Of a stretch of 60,000 nucleotides of DNA, positions 33,801-46,889 are shown piece by piece (the first letter of the stretch is position 1; each line of letters starts with the position of its first letter). The position numbers and the translations under genes are program-made. Below the pieces are notes generated by a model, which saw only the letters and a program-made list of their open reading frames with translations, made no database searches and had not been told where the DNA came from. Source of the stretch: Polytrichum commune (lineage: Eukaryota > Streptophyta > Polytrichopsida > Polytrichales > Polytrichaceae); assembly GCA_950295325.1 (NCBI GenBank), contig OX485804.1, positions 58,158,001 to 58,218,000 of the forward strand. The letters are read 5' to 3'.

Positions 33801-35699
33801 TGATGTCCCGGAGTCCAGTACTGCCACCACGTTCTTGTCTCCCCCTAAGCGTTATCCCATGAAGGTGAAGGCTGTTGCATTGTCAACCGCATGTACTTCT
33901 CAGCAACTTCTTGTGAATGATTCTTTTATTCATATTGTGGAGGAGAAGACAATCACTAGAAAGTTCAGCACCAACTACGAAGACATTGTTTACTTTCTGA
34001 ACAAGGTTTCCCCCTAATTTTCCAATTCACTACAGCATTGCTTTCATTTTTTCAATGTCATGTTGAAGGTTGGTAGTTGGATTTTTGTGGCATTTTTTCA
34101 ATGTCAAGTTCTAGCTCGGAACTCCCAGGACTTACATTCCTCTCCGGTTTAGGTTGGCACTGGACGCCACTTCTACTTTGATGGCAAACTCATTCAGAAA
34201 CCTCCAGTGGACTTGCTTATTGCTCAGTACCCTGACGGGCAGAGAGTTCCTGGAGTTTCTAATCCCCCGTCTCAGATCCCACCTTGGAATGAGTACTCCG
34301 ATACTTTTCTTAAAGTGACCATGGGATTTGCATATTCCTACTTGCATGACGATGGAGCCTTCATTATTTTCTACCCCGACAGTCCCATGGTTCGCAAGGA
34401 GATTTCATCATTTTTCAAGAATTACAAGATGAAGGTTCTTGACGAGTGGACCATTTCAATTATTTGCACCTTCCCAATCCCCTCGTGCCAGCCAAAAATG
34501 TTTGTTTCTTGTCCTTCTCTCTTTCCTACTATTTTAACTAAGTTTTTTCTTCTCTTCCGATTTTTCTTCTTAAGACTTAGCTGATTATTTGATTTATCTT
34601 TGCAGACTTTGAAGTTCAAGGCTATTCTTATAGTCAGATCTGTCCCTACTTCTGAGGCTAAGCAGCCAAAGATCCTCACGATCACTCCAGACCCTTCAGT
34701 CCCTCAGGTGGACTTAGCGTGTGATGATGTCCTCTTCAATCCTGTCACATCCGAGACCCAGCTGATTCGTAAAAGCGACGGTTCGCCATGGCGAGGCCCG
34801 AAGGAGAAATCGGATGTTCTCATGAAGCTCTTTGTGCATGGATTATCTCCTCCAGATGGTATTGTCGCTGACCTAACCGCTTCCACAGGTACCTCATACC
34901 CACTTCTCTTTCTTTTTTTACTTTTAATTTTCATACCATGTTTCATATCCTAATTTATCCCATTTCTCCAGGAGCTATTATTCGCGCAGCCCGTGCATGT
35001 AATCGCCACATTCTGGCTTTACAGAGCGACTCTATGCTCTTTTCTGAAGTCCTTGAACCCCTGGCAGTTCCACCTCCAAATGCTTCGACTTTCTCTACTG
35101 CGGGCGACCTGAGTGATGATGACGAGGCCATTCCAGATGCCCCTTTGCACGATATATGTGAGTAAGTCCACGCCTTCGTTGGTTGATATTGTTTTCTATT
35201 TATCTCTTACTTGTAATCCATCCTTTGTCCATCTCTAAATCTTGCTCTGAACATGGCAGTTTGACAAATTCAGGGAGACCGCTACGAACTCCACATTCAA
35301 CTTGGTACTTTCCGTCGCCGCCCCCAAGTCCTCGTGGCTTACCTGTATATGCTGAAGCCATGGCCTTGGCGTATGCCCATGGTAGCTCTGGGAATTCGAC
35401 ATCCTTCTTCACTCCTAAGAATCATGTTGACCCTCGAGTTCTACGCTACTTTGATTTAGAAGCAGTATCGAGCCCTCTATGTAGCAGTGATTGAAGTAAT
35501 GGCGACCTTCTTGATCATACAAAGTATCTTGAGCTCCTAGGAATTGTCACGGATATAGGCCCCTTTAATAAAAATTGTGTTCTAAAACTTTCAAGTTTTC
35601 AGTGAAAACCGCGGTCATAGAGCTCAAAAGTTCTCAAATTCTTGCTCTAGTCCTGATTATAAGGCTTTATTTTCAATACAAAATTTCTAAAAACTGTAG

Positions 35700-35735
35700 A
35701 AGTTACCGCTCACCACTCACAGAATAACATTCCTC
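35700..35735. repeat. Element A right terminal inverted repeat
   Basis: It reads ACCGCTCACCACTCACAGAATAACATTCCTC, the complement of the family terminus, and is followed directly by the target duplication CTATCAGTGA. Confidence 0.85.
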
Positions 35736-35764
35736 CTATCAGTGACAATGCAGTTTTTCACTGA

Positions 35765-36146
35765 GGTACATGGGTGTTATTTGGTTCATTTTTTCATGTT
35801 CTCTAACCTTTATTGATCAGATTTACACAAAGAAAACTCGTGTTGCATTAGCAAATCTACAATGAAACAACTATAAAAATTAGATTGAAAATCGGACCAC
35901 CTCCCCTAATTTAGTTATGATTATGCTTCGGAAGGACATGTTTGTTGATTTGTAAACTAAATACGTATGTTCTCTCAATTGTGTTCATTGTTGGGTGTAG
36001 AGTAGTTAGTAATATTTCAAGACATAGTTCAATCTCTTTAAAAATACGTGTCTTTATGATGTTTGCTCTTTGATCCTCACCGAACCACATACCAATCAAA
36101 TATAGGGGCGTGATTAAGAAAACGAGCCACTTAAGACCCATCTACC
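35765..36146 (-). mobile_element. R1-family MITE, most complete copy
   Basis: The ends GGTACATGGGTGTTATTTGG and (complemented) GGTAGATGGGTCTTAAGTGG are imperfect inverted repeats over about 30 bases. The 382-bp copy lies 20 bp outside element A. No gene is present. Confidence 0.75.
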
Positions 36147-38204
36147 TTATGGAAAACTAGGAGTACATATTGTTGTCTGCCTCAAGGAAGAGGATAACTT
36201 TCAAAGGAGTCCAAAGTTAGTGACTGCTTATTAGTTGACATTGATGTAAATCTAGGGCCTTAATCTGGATATGATGCGAACTTTGAGGTTGAGTTCCCTA
36301 AGGGTATTATTATGCAGTTTGTAGTCTACTTTGTGTTGCATTCCATATACTCATGTAATACTTCATTAAGTATTTTGATTTCTTTCAAATCAAACTGGTA
36401 GCAATTACTTGTGTCAAACCATTACTTTATTGTATTTTGAAACTATCAATGCTCACATAACATTATTCAATTGCTATCAACCATTCCATTCTACTAATAA
36501 TTAGTGACAACACTTCACTCGAATCTCACTCATTTTTCAGGCTGAATATACTCACTGACAAGCAACTGTAAGGTATTATTTTAACACCTTACATGGCATA
36601 TTCCCGGCCCCACACAACTTGGTCAGTGAGTTAAATAATGTCATGCGACATTTCATTTAAATTATTTCTCACGATTCATCAATACCTTTAAATTTCAATT
36701 ATTCAACATCAATTTCTCAATCTTATAGAAAATTGGCATGATTAAAGTGGTTCTTTAATAAAAACAGTATCTTGTCTTTACAAGATTTGAGAAATTTTAT
36801 TTCTATATAACTATTGATGCTCAATTGTTTTTAAAAAAAAAGGTATTTCTTTATCACTGTTCTTTTACATATGAGGAGGAGGACAACAACCACCACTCCA
36901 CAATATTATACTATTTTGGGATGAAAATCATCACTAGATTTATCAATTATTAATTTCCTAAATACAGGCACTAGAACCAGGGAAAAAAATTCTTATTTGT
37001 TGTTGAGTCATGTAACCATGTCAACACACAAGGGAGAGTCACGTGCATGTGAACTCAAACCGACATAGTGTGAATTTTTTTCATGTGGTGAATAGGAAAA
37101 ATGGCTCTCAAATAGGTTAATGACTAACATTCAAATCCTTGAAGAGAGGGAAGGTGGTCATGTTGCACATATACAAGAAAACAATCTTCTATAAGAGAAC
37201 TTATCCTTTGCATCAATGCAATCACAAGTTTGTACTTGAGCCATGTGGCTGGTTGGGGGATATTTCACTTTTCATCATGACATGGATCCCTTGGTTTTTC
37301 CTCCCTAGTCTAAATTTTCTAGGCATGAGAGAGAGGTCCGAGAGAGGCACTAGAGCTAATGAATCAAGTTTCGATAGGCTCCCCCGCACACACACATACA
37401 CACACAAAAAACAAGACATAAATCACCTACAAATGTTCTTTATGACTTATATGAGCATCCAATATACGTCCACTTGTCGTTGACCTACAAGGTGCATGAG
37501 CCTAAGGTGGACACCGATCGTAAAGTGATCGAAATCTTCTAAATGCAGCAAGTCACGATGTTTAGGAATGCAAAACTAGGACGGTTGTACATTGGAAGTT
37601 GGTTAGGACAAGTGAATTGTTTAAGGATCGCATACCTTAGTCAGCTTTGATCATATATGGATAGGGATGCATGGTAGTCATATTTGAGGTTTCGGTTGAA
37701 AGCGAAGTTATCCCTTATGAGTTTGTGGCTATTCATCCCAACTTATTTCACCACACTAATTTGGATGCTTTGATGCTAATCCCAAGGTGGCGTTAACTTT
37801 AAAAATACATATAAACTTCAAAAATTTGTGCACTCTATGTTTATGTTATTCATATTCATCAAAGAAGATTATGGACATTTCAATGTTACAGGGGACATGC
37901 ACTATATAAAATGGGTGATATCACATGCATGAGGTCCTTTGGTGGGTTGGCATGGTGGGATTTGATAGAACTTATTTGAAATGTCATCACTGGTTGGGAT
38001 TACAATGCTATATGATGCTCTCACCTTGTAAGTAATGACCATTTATGAAGAGCATTTAACTCGTCCCAAAGGCATGGAGAAAGAGGTGGTGAACTATATG
38101 CTTGAGGGGAGATATGCACAATTATTAGTTCCTACAAGTATAATAGGTTCAATATTGGGTGGACCATGCGTCTTATTTGCTCTCTATTTTTTGGAGATGT
38201 TGCA
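36147..38204. other. Gypsy 5' LTR region, left boundary not found
   Basis: This AT-rich sequence precedes a primer binding site. A 5' LTR should end at about 38204 (TGTTGCA), but I could not fix its start. No gene is supported; a CA repeat (37385-37405) is present. Confidence 0.35.
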
Positions 38205-38205
38205 A

Positions 38206-38217
38206 TGGTATCAGAGC
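38206..38217 (+). other. Retrotransposon primer binding site (tRNA-iMet type)
   Basis: TGGTATCAGAGC complements the 3' end of initiator methionine tRNA and lies one base after a CA that would end the 5' LTR. This fits the Gypsy relic downstream on the same strand. Confidence 0.8.
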
Positions 38218-41200
38218 TCCAAGCTCTTGTACCTTGGTGTTTTGGGTGTTGTTATTTTCCGCTGCATAACATTTGTGTTTGAAGTTGGGGGACAATAAAA
38301 GTTACTTTACAAAGGAAGTGAAACGAGCTTGTTGTTTTCTGAAGTATAAGGAGTATAATTTACTTTTTCTTTTGTTATAAGAGAGGTGAGAGGAGCACTT
38401 AAGGCGTACGCCCTAAATAATGACATATGAGGTAATTTCTTGTAAAGGGTGTGAAGGGAACAACATGCTGAGAATGACCAAGAGCTAGCCATGTATATAT
38501 TTTTAGGAAGGGGGTGGTTGGTGAAAATTTCGAACTGCTCTATAAATGCACAAGGTACATTCCTGCGGAGTTGGTTGACATTTGGCGCACATCAACACCC
38601 GGCGCAATACCCCGGTGGACCCCATACCCGAATATTGGGGTTGATACCCGGTTCAAGAGGAGTACTCGGGTTGTCACCCAACCACCCTCCATACTTGGGA
38701 CTGAGATTGATACATAGCACTATTGCGATTCCTAGCCAACTTACCAATTCCCGCTCTATAGTGATACTTTGTTTTGGCTTACCTGGGCACTTTCTAGACC
38801 AACAGGTCACTTTCATATTTCTACATGTTCTACTAGTCATATGCTTGGTAGAAATTTTGCTGCAAATTTTTGGTGACTTGGCCAACATGTCCTTTGTAAT
38901 TTTCGGTTTTCTGCAAGTGTTTTTCAAGGTTTTTAGAAGATTCAAATGTTTCCTTTTGAGTTCTTATATATTCCTTGGATATATTAGGACTTATCAAGCT
39001 TTTCAATTAAGTCCTAGAGCTCTTTGGTTTAGGGTATAGTTCTTTACATGTGGTGTGGAACACCATGACAACAAACATGGATGCCTCTCCCTTTAGTGAT
39101 GAGGCCTCTCCTTTCACGGTTAACCCCATTTCTACCTTCCCAACAATTGAGACAATTGAGGAAAACGTGGACATAACGCTCACATAGAAGATATGAGAAT
39201 ATTGCGAAGATAAGCTTATTGATGACTATGATTACTCTGCGATGTTGGAATTAAATTATGAGAAGCTCAAGATTTTCATGGAAAAACTTGAGGATGGTCA
39301 AATTTCCCAAGGATTGAAACTTTGTTTTATTGGGAGCAATGCAAGAAGCTGAAAATGGTAAATTTGTTGATGCCTCAACAAAACTTGAAAGTTCAAAGAT
39401 TGCTCCAAAATGACAATTTTGGCTTGGGTGGCCTAGATTCCAAAGTTCTTCATTGCAAGTTGCATTCCACAAGATAACTAGATGAACACAATGTCCACTT
39501 ATTTGAAGACTAATGTGGCCCAACATTGAGATATATTGGCAAAAGAACTACAAACTAATGAGAAGGACCCATTGGATTGGCAACATTTCAAAGATTCTCT
39601 TCTATGTTCTTATGGAAGTGTTAATCCAAAGACGGTTGCACATAACAAGCTCGACCTTTTTTAGGAACGGTATGTGGAAGTATACGCCAATGAATTTTAA
39701 TATTTATGTTCCTGCATTACTAAGTTTCCTATCTCCACTGGTGATAAGGTGGACAAGTTTCTTGCGAGGCTCAAAGAAGATGTTAGGATCAAAGTCCCGA
39801 TGGATCTGAATGGGAGATGGTCGTCTTTGGGGGGATATCAAGTGCCTCATTCATTATGCAGTCATCATTGATGCCACTTATGCTCAAGCCACAAAAGGAG
39901 AGAGGACATCAAGTCTTGATCCAACGCGATGCAACCAAACACACATGTCAACTTAAGACAATGCATGGATAGGAGACTCGTCACTTACACTCTCGCCACT
40001 CCAAGGAGGAAACTCCAAAAGAGCAACCCACAAAGAATGGATACAATAAGGATGGACATTGTTTTATTTGCTATCATGAAGGTCGTATTGCCCATAATTG
40101 TCCTTAGAATAAGGACGCGACACCTAAGAATCCATATAAAGCAAAATAGTTTTTTCCCAAGTCCAACACTTAGAGAGTGGGCTAGTGTCTGGACAATGTC
40201 AAATTTCATAATTAGTTATTTGGATTACTATTGAGTGTGTTGGGACTTATCAAGGGTAAATTCAATAAGCAATTTGATGTGATTGTGTGAGGTATTTTCA
40301 ATGAAAGACATTATCATGACTCCCACCAAAGGTTGTTTATGATGAAAAATCTAATGCAGTTAGGATTTGTTCATTAATTATTCCCTCATCAAAGGATTTG
40401 CAAAGTTTATTAAGGGCCTATTTGCATAGTTAAAAGGAGGTACCTTATGATATTCATGCATGTTTTGTTGTTGATAAACATAAGGCAAATACCTTGAGAT
40501 AACTTCAACAAAGTTTAAATTGTTGCATTAATTTTAATTTAATTTAAAACTATGGCAGGTATATTTGGACGAGGCCAAGCCACACATTTTGACTAAGCTC
40601 ACTCTATCATCTCAACAAATTATGAACTTCTCAGGGCAAATAATGCATTAGGATGCATCTATTCTAATGGACAGTGTTTCATCACATTGATTTATTAATT
40701 TATTGATGGATAGTTATTCTTTTGTTAGTACCTTTGGGTCGAAAGTGAAAAATGATAGTAATACTTTGGTATAGGCAATGGTGATCAAGTTCCTACGGAC
40801 GGGCGTATTAAAATCCATGTTAAGATACAAGAATTATTATAGTCAAATTTATTGCCTTGTCTCTAAGTTGAGAGATGATATTGACCTGATATCGGGCAAC
40901 GATTGGCTAGTACAACACAAAGATAAGTTTGGATTTTCATTATGAATGTTGCATGTTAATTTTAGAAGGGCCGTTGTAAAATAACTATGTATGTGAACCC
41001 AATACAAAGTTAAAGTCCAAATCCCCATAGACTCATTGCCATGCAATTCAAACAATCCATTTGGAACGGAGAAACCTCATTCCTAGTTCAATTGCAGTTG
41101 ATGTAGAGGACATAGTAGCATCACCTTATGTCACAATGTTGGAGGAATTTGTTGATATATTTAAGCCTTTACCAAGTAGATTACCTTTAGAGCAAGAAAT

Positions 41201-41945
41201 GGCTTGTACTATTCCTCTTGAGCCGGATGGGAAACCACCTTTTAGGCCAATATATAGCATGAGTCCTCTAGAGTTGTAGGAGGCCAAGATGCAAATCAAA
41301 GAATACTTGGAAAATGAATGGATTGGGCCCCATTCATCGCCATATGGGTCTCCCATATTATTTGTAGAAAAAAAGACGAAGTATTGTGAATGGTGGTCAA
41401 TTATCATGCACTCAATAAGCAAATGGTAAAAGAATCGTTATCCGTTACCTCACATTCATGATTTGTTTGATTAATTAGTAGGCACTCATATATTTGCATC
41501 TCTAGACTTGGCACAAGGACATCACTATATCAGAGGAAGATGCATCTAATATGACATTAAAAACCCCATTTGGGCTTTATCAATTTTAGGTCTTAAGCTT
41601 TGGATTTACTAATGTCCTAGCTACTTTCTAGGGAGTGATGAACCAATTTTTTTATGAGTTCATTGGGAAAGTTTGTATTGGTGTATCTTGGTAATATCCT
41701 AATTTTCTCAACGAGTGAGGAGGAACATATACAACATTTAAATCAAGTACTCCAATAACTGAGAGAGAATTAGTTTCATGCCAAGATGGCTAATTGCCAT
41801 TTTGGGAAAGAATAATTATACTACTTAGGCCATGTTGTTGGCAAAGAGGGCATCAAGGTGGATCCTAGGAAAATTGAAATTGTTACAAAGTGACATAGAC
41901 CTCTTGAAATTGGACAATTATAGTATTTTTCTTGGGGTTTTGCAA
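38218..41945 (+). pseudogene. Ty3/Gypsy retrotransposon, 5' part (gag, protease, RT), decayed
   Basis: Fragments in order: gag-like segment at about 39500-39790 (DPLDWQHFKDSLLCSYG, FLARLKEDVRIKV); zinc knuckle at 40060-40104 (CFICYHEGRIAHNC, with the expected His replaced by Arg); aspartic protease region around 40660-40910 (LMDSVSSH, ISGNDWL); reverse transcriptase from 41060 (FKPLPSRLP, KPPFRPIY). The catalytic YLDD-like motif near 41680 is YLGN. Many stops interrupt it, mostly TAG/TAA at places where the family has glutamine. It stops in the RT/RNase H connection, where element B is inserted, and continues at 53944. The 38218-39060 leader holds no gene. Confidence 0.85.
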
Positions 41946-41989
41946 GGGGAGTGCTATCTTATGAGCGGTAACTTATGAGCAGTGAGGAA
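41946..41989. repeat. Element B left terminal inverted repeat
   Basis: It begins GGGGAGTGCTATCTTATGAG and contains two TATGAGC-type repeats (TTATGAGCGGTAAC, TTATGAGCAGTGAG). It matches the right end over GCTATCTTATGAGCG. Confidence 0.9.
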
Positions 41990-44900
41990 GATGAAAATTT
42001 TGGTAATAGGGCCACCAATATCCTATAACCGTGGAATTGTGGCCTTAAAAATGATGATTTTAGGGTTTAGTAATAAGAGGGTTGAGAAGGATAAACAACA
42101 TGAAGTCCAAAAATTTATTCATCAGTAGTAGCACTAGACATGAAACTATCTTTTGCCTCGTCATCTATATATATTCGAGCACCTTTGCATTGCGAATTGA
42201 TTTTGGAACTATAGCAAGATTCTTCATTTGGATCCGAATCTTCGAGATTCAACATTGCAATTGCAACATTCTCGGCATATGATGGGAGATGCGGGCTACG
42301 GCTTGGACTTCGTAGGAATTGTCTATGTGCCCAAAACGGGAGACATGTCCTCTTTCCAATCGTATTCCTGAAATCAAATCGATGAAACATGTAAATAATG
42401 TGAAGAAATAAAAATGAACCAATGAATTGAATGAAACGAATGAATTGAATAAAAATTTATTGTATTAAAACTTACTCACACTCAAATTCAAGCATCTCCT
42501 CATCGGAGAGGTTATCATCTTCTTTTGTGAGATCTTGTATATTCTCCTTAGATGACCCCTCTTTCAAAACGTTTTCCAAAAGCGGTTTCAATATGTGCTC
42601 AAACATGTCATTATCACCCTCAAATGCAAGAAGATGTCTGCCACATGCGCGTGTTGCTAGGATAGAAGCTCCAGTGGAACATGTCAAATCAACAACGCGT
42701 CCATTCGATGGTGTAAACAATTCAATAAGATCTTGAAAAAAAACGCGGCGATTTTTGATATGGCCCCCTCCAAGGTCTTCCCGATTTTTGAAGAAGCATG
42801 TTTTTTTCATCCACAAAATTGAAAAGCAAGTTTTTGCTTTTCAATTCAATGCCAAAAAAAGTGGAGTTTGGTTGTCTCGTGGATTTTGTGGTAGTAAAAT
42901 CCCTTACCAAGACATGAGCCATAAATGCCGGAGTCTACAAAAAAATATAAATTGTGTTAAAACTATATACAATGCAAATAACACCAAAATAATTAAATAG
43001 AAACAATTGTGATATGTTATACTTACGGTGTAGGTTGGAGACTCCGGATCCTTGAACACCATGTACGAATTGAGGCAAATAAAAGTCCTAAGAACTTTCA
43101 TGTTGCCGTTGTGTAAGGTTGAATTCAAAACCTTCTTGGTTTGCATATCGATAGCAGAAAATAATATGAGGACGCCATCATCAGACAAAATGGACTTGCA
43201 CAAGGACATTGTTGCAACCATCCAGTTCTTGTCATATTTATTCCAAAGAGGAATTTCAGCAGGTCTATTGGAGAGGTTGAAGTCAAGACCGTCGAGAAAT
43301 TGCAGAAAAACCAAGTCAACGGCAAATGGAGTCGGACTTCCCATGACATGAAATTCGCGATTGTCTTTGAACTGAAATACCACAACATATCACAATATAA
43401 GACACAAAATAAAATCCAAATGAAAGTAAAAACATTACAGAAAATACCAAAACAATAATACTTACGTTTTCAAGAAATGTCCGCCATGGGATCCACTCAG
43501 GAGGGCCTACTTCAACCCCTTCAGACTTGTTCTTGACAGCAGTAGATCGAGCAAAAGAGAGCGTGAGAAAGTTCTTCAGTATGAATAACTCTTTTCTCAA
43601 AACATTCGTTGGCGCACGATGAATAGCGTCATAGGTGCTCGAGTAATGGAATTCCAATACATCGCACCCAGACTTTGAACTTTCGCCTCCAAGTGGATTC
43701 TTATCCAAATCATAGGAAAGAACAAGCAATTCTTCATGTTGTAAAATTTCCGATTGATCTTATATTTTGGTTTCAAAAACATGTTTCCTCTTACGACGTT
43801 TTGTCTCTTTTGGTTCTGGCTCTCTAAGTTTAAGCTGCACAATTTGTACTTGCAAAATTGCAGTATCACGAGGATCCACATTTTTAGCATCATTTATCTG
43901 ACGGATTGTCTTCTCACTTGACGGACATGCATCCTTAGGACAATCAAGATACCAACCACAATCCTCATAGTGTGGGAGCGACCAATCCAAACAAATCTCA
44001 GTAGTGAACATGCATGAATCTCCTGCACCAGTGTCACGCCAATTTGGAAAAAAACGAGGTTCCCCTATAACGCATTTATGTGGAATCAAAACATATCAAA
44101 AATACCTACACACAAAATATTGTAAGTCAAATATTCTATGACAATTTGACAAATGGAATCAAAAAAATCAAAAAAATAATAAGATTAGGTTGTACCTGTA
44201 TAATACACATTTCATAGCAAGATCAATATTAGGTTGCTCATCCCAACCGTTGTGTTTTTTAACTTTTCCGCTTTGGAATTCGTGATAGAATATTGAATTG
44301 AAAGCCGCAAACTTCTAGGTTTGGATATACTCGGAGAGAGTAGGCACATCTGTAGGCAACTGAAGAGGAGATGAAAGAATACTTTGAAGCTCTTCGATAG
44401 TCTTTTTTTCCAACTGTGCCCAATATGTAGACTTTGATAACCAATCATCAAGTGCAGAATTAGAGAGGGGCGATTTCGGGAAATGCAATGCATCTTTGTC
44501 AAATCTATTGCCATTCCAAAGCTTGAGCCATCCAACTTTGACTTCTGCATCCATATTACTGACAGCAACACGATGAAGTTTCTCTTGTAGCATTTCAAGC
44601 ACCGAAAATGAACCCCAATGGTGCTTACCTTCTTCAAGGAAAGTAGAGGTAAGGTTGATATCGGCAATCGCTAGTTGTTTCGTAAAACTAGAAGATAATA
44701 TTGCACGTTTTTTGTTGACAGCTGCGGACATTGCTTTTGAAACTCCGTCTGATGTCCGTTCAAGAGGATGAGTTTCATTGTACTGGTTGAGAGCAATATC
44801 GCTAGCCTCAGCAAGTTCTTGCTGAAAAATCAAACAAAAGTCAATATTTATAAGTTCATATAGATGTAATGTAAAATGAAGGTGAATAAACATAAGGCAC

Positions 44901-45942
44901 ATATTAGCAATGGTAGAAGAACTTACACTGTACATGTAATCCAAAAAAATTGGTCGTGCAAAAGAATACCAAGTTTCACCGGACTTCTCCTCACATCGTT
45001 TATAACTCTTTGGATCCAGTTGCTTTCTGAAGGAAGTCAAAGGCATGGTGCCAATACTTTACATCCGATATAAAATATGCACCAAATTGGTGGATACGTG
45101 AGAATTTTCGGTTGACCTAAAAGAAACATTAAATTGATTAGATTCATGATGATATAATTTGGAAAATAAAATATAAACTAGAAATAAGTGTAAAAAAATA
45201 GGTAAGAACATTACTTATTGATGTCATGCATAGCAGTCAACAAACTTCGAATGTCGTCAGGTTCGGGCGCCAAAATGATAGAATCCACAAAGACATGACG
45301 TTCATAATCTTCGGTATATACGCGGTCAATATAATTTTTCCAAGCAAGAAATCTGTGATTTCCATCCCATATAAAAAACATCTTGTTCTTGTATGACATC
45401 AATGACAAATCTGTATCCAATTGAGATTCAAACAGGGCATTAGCTTGAGCCCAATTTGGGCTCCAACATGCGCGAACCTCATCATCCACGAATTGAAAGT
45501 TTCCCTTAGAATCGGTGGCCGATATATAAAACACACGGTCACCATCACGATAACCATTGAAAAAATCAGCCTCCAATTTAGTAATGTCACCCTTCAAAGC
45601 AGGACGCACAATCGGCATAGGAACCATGAGACATAAGGGTACACGCAAACGAGCATTAGGTCCAGCACGGATTGAAGAAATTGTGGAAGTGGAATTGACC
45701 TTTCGTTTGTTCGTAAGCTCCTACACTTTCTTTTGATAAGTTTTATTGTCACCATCATTATCTTCATCCGAGTCAAAATCATCGAGGGATTCATTTATTT
45801 TTTTCTTTTTCTTATTATGAAGATCTTACGATATGTCCTGATGATGATGAACTTGTTGAGATGGGCGATCTTGAGTTGAATGCATTGTGGAATCATCATC
45901 AGTAGAAATAGGAGTCGTTCTTTCCAAATCCAATGATTGGTC

Positions 45943-46198
45943 CTAAAACAAATGAAATAAGTTTCATAAATATTTCAAAACAAGAAGCAACGCATTAGCA
46001 ATAACATTACAAAAACAACAGCAATAGCAACAACAATAACAACAGAATACCACGAATACAGGGAAGAATGACAAACATTATCCTAGACACAGTCATTTGC
46101 ACCTTTAAATATTGTACGATTAGGGTGGCCGCTCACCCCAAAACTACAAGGCCAGACCCTGTGCGTCCAACTACAGGTCTAACAAAGTTGGACGCGAG
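45943..46198. other. Intron 1 of the methyltransferase gene, distal part
   Basis: CAA/CAACAA-rich sequence between the exon 2 acceptor (TTGTTTTAG on the minus strand) and the first palindrome. It ends with the phrase GACCCTGTGCGTCC, a half-site of the second array. Confidence 0.5.
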
Positions 46199-46667
46199 GT
46201 TTGGGTCAAACGACCCAAACCATGCTCACAGTTTGGGTCATTCGACCCAAACGAGGCACACAGTTTGGGTCATTCGACCCAAACTAGGCACACAGTTTGG
46301 GTCGGCCGACCCAAACTAGGTAGACAGTTTGGGTCGATCGACCCAAACTAGGCTCACAGTTTGGGTCGGCCGACCCAAACTAGGTACACAGTTTGGGTCG
46401 ATCGACCCAAACTAGGCTCACAGTTTGGGTCGGCCGACCCAAACTAGGCACACAGTTTGGGTCGGCCGACCAAACTAGGCACACAGTTTGGGTCGGCCGA
46501 CCCAAACTAGGTAGACAGTTTGGGTCGATCGACCCAAACTAGACTCATAGTTTGGGTCGACCGACCCAAACTAGGCTCACAGTTTGGGTCGGCCGACCCA
46601 AACTAGATAGACAGTTTGGGTCGACCGACCCAAACTAGGCACACAGTTTGGGTCGGCCGACCCAAAC
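46199..46667. repeat. Palindromic array 1: 15 copies of a 22-bp palindrome, 32-bp period
   Basis: Each unit has a 22-bp inverted repeat with half-site GTTTGGGTCG, then a 10-bp linker such as TAGGCACACA, TAGGTAGACA or TAGGCTCACA. The palindrome centre varies: GGCC or GATC give perfect dyads; ATTC, AAAC and ACCG centres are imperfect. GGCC and GATC units alternate over part of the array. One unit has lost a base. Every unit carries CpG. It lies in intron 1 of the element B methyltransferase gene. Four related units occur in the transposase intron (51515-51632). Confidence 0.97.
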
Positions 46668-46889
46668 TGTCCGCAATTTACGCCTGATTATGCGCAATTA
46701 CCCAGTCACCACGAAAGTGCAAACAAACCTTGTACTGCACCTGTAGATGAGAGAGCTTGCAGCGATGAGCTCTGGTCCGACGGAGGAGAGAAAAAAAATT
46801 GAATGCTTTGGGGTTGTGGCAATTTATACTACTTGTCCCTGCAGCCATATTTAGCATGGCTCTTCGTGGCCCCGCATAGCCGCTAGAAA
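46668..46889. other. Spacer between palindromic regions
   Basis: Non-coding sequence between array 1 and the long inverted repeat. No feature is recognised. Confidence 0.5.

Larger units (their letters stand above)
27217..35494 (+). pseudogene. Element A ParB-like / beta-class DNA methyltransferase-like gene (spliced, damaged)
   Basis: About nine exons: 27217-27486, ~31580-32120, ~32218-32417, 32523-32939, 33070-34005, 34153-~34498, 34606-34888, 34972-35161 and 35260-35494. Exon 1 is basic then acidic (SSRKRRKRG...), like exon 1 of B. Exon 2 has PLCRMVCLPVVRPFLKNDVRKL and VWDGNHR, resembling the ParB/sulfiredoxin N-terminal domain with its GxxR motif. A helical middle follows, then the conserved CGWYLDCP. 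The methyltransferase part is permuted as in beta-class amino-methyltransferases: the motif IV region first (VDLLIAQYPDG, SNPPSQIPPW, DDGAFIIFYPDS), then WRGP and the SAM-binding region VADLTASTGAIIRAARAC. The canonical FxGxG and DPPY are degenerate, so activity is unsure. About two bases are missing near 32052-32058 compared with B, and a TAA at 32283-32285 interrupts exon 3. Some exon phases do not fit (start of exons 2 and 3). It would act on DNA in the nucleus; the role in the element is unknown. Confidence 0.75.
21753..35735. mobile_element. Element A: 14-kb DNA transposon with transposase and ParB-like/methyltransferase genes
   Basis: It is bounded by inverted repeats (left GAGCGACGCTATTTTGCGAG; right, complemented, GAGGAATGTTATTCTGTGAG) and by a perfect 10-bp target-site duplication CTATCAGTGA at 21743-21752 and 35736-35745. 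The interior has a minus-strand Mutator-like transposase gene (22448-26550) and a plus-strand ParB-like/beta-class methyltransferase gene (27217-35494), diverging from a central promoter. The left terminus holds tandem GTGAGCG-type heptamers. The large first intron of the methyltransferase gene holds 25S rRNA fragments, R1 and R2 MITEs and CT-rich repeats. Frameshifts in both genes suggest it is no longer autonomous. Element B at 41946-53943 is its diverged, inverted relative. Between its left end and the transposase stop (21796-22447) I see only non-coding AT-rich sequence. Confidence 0.92.
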
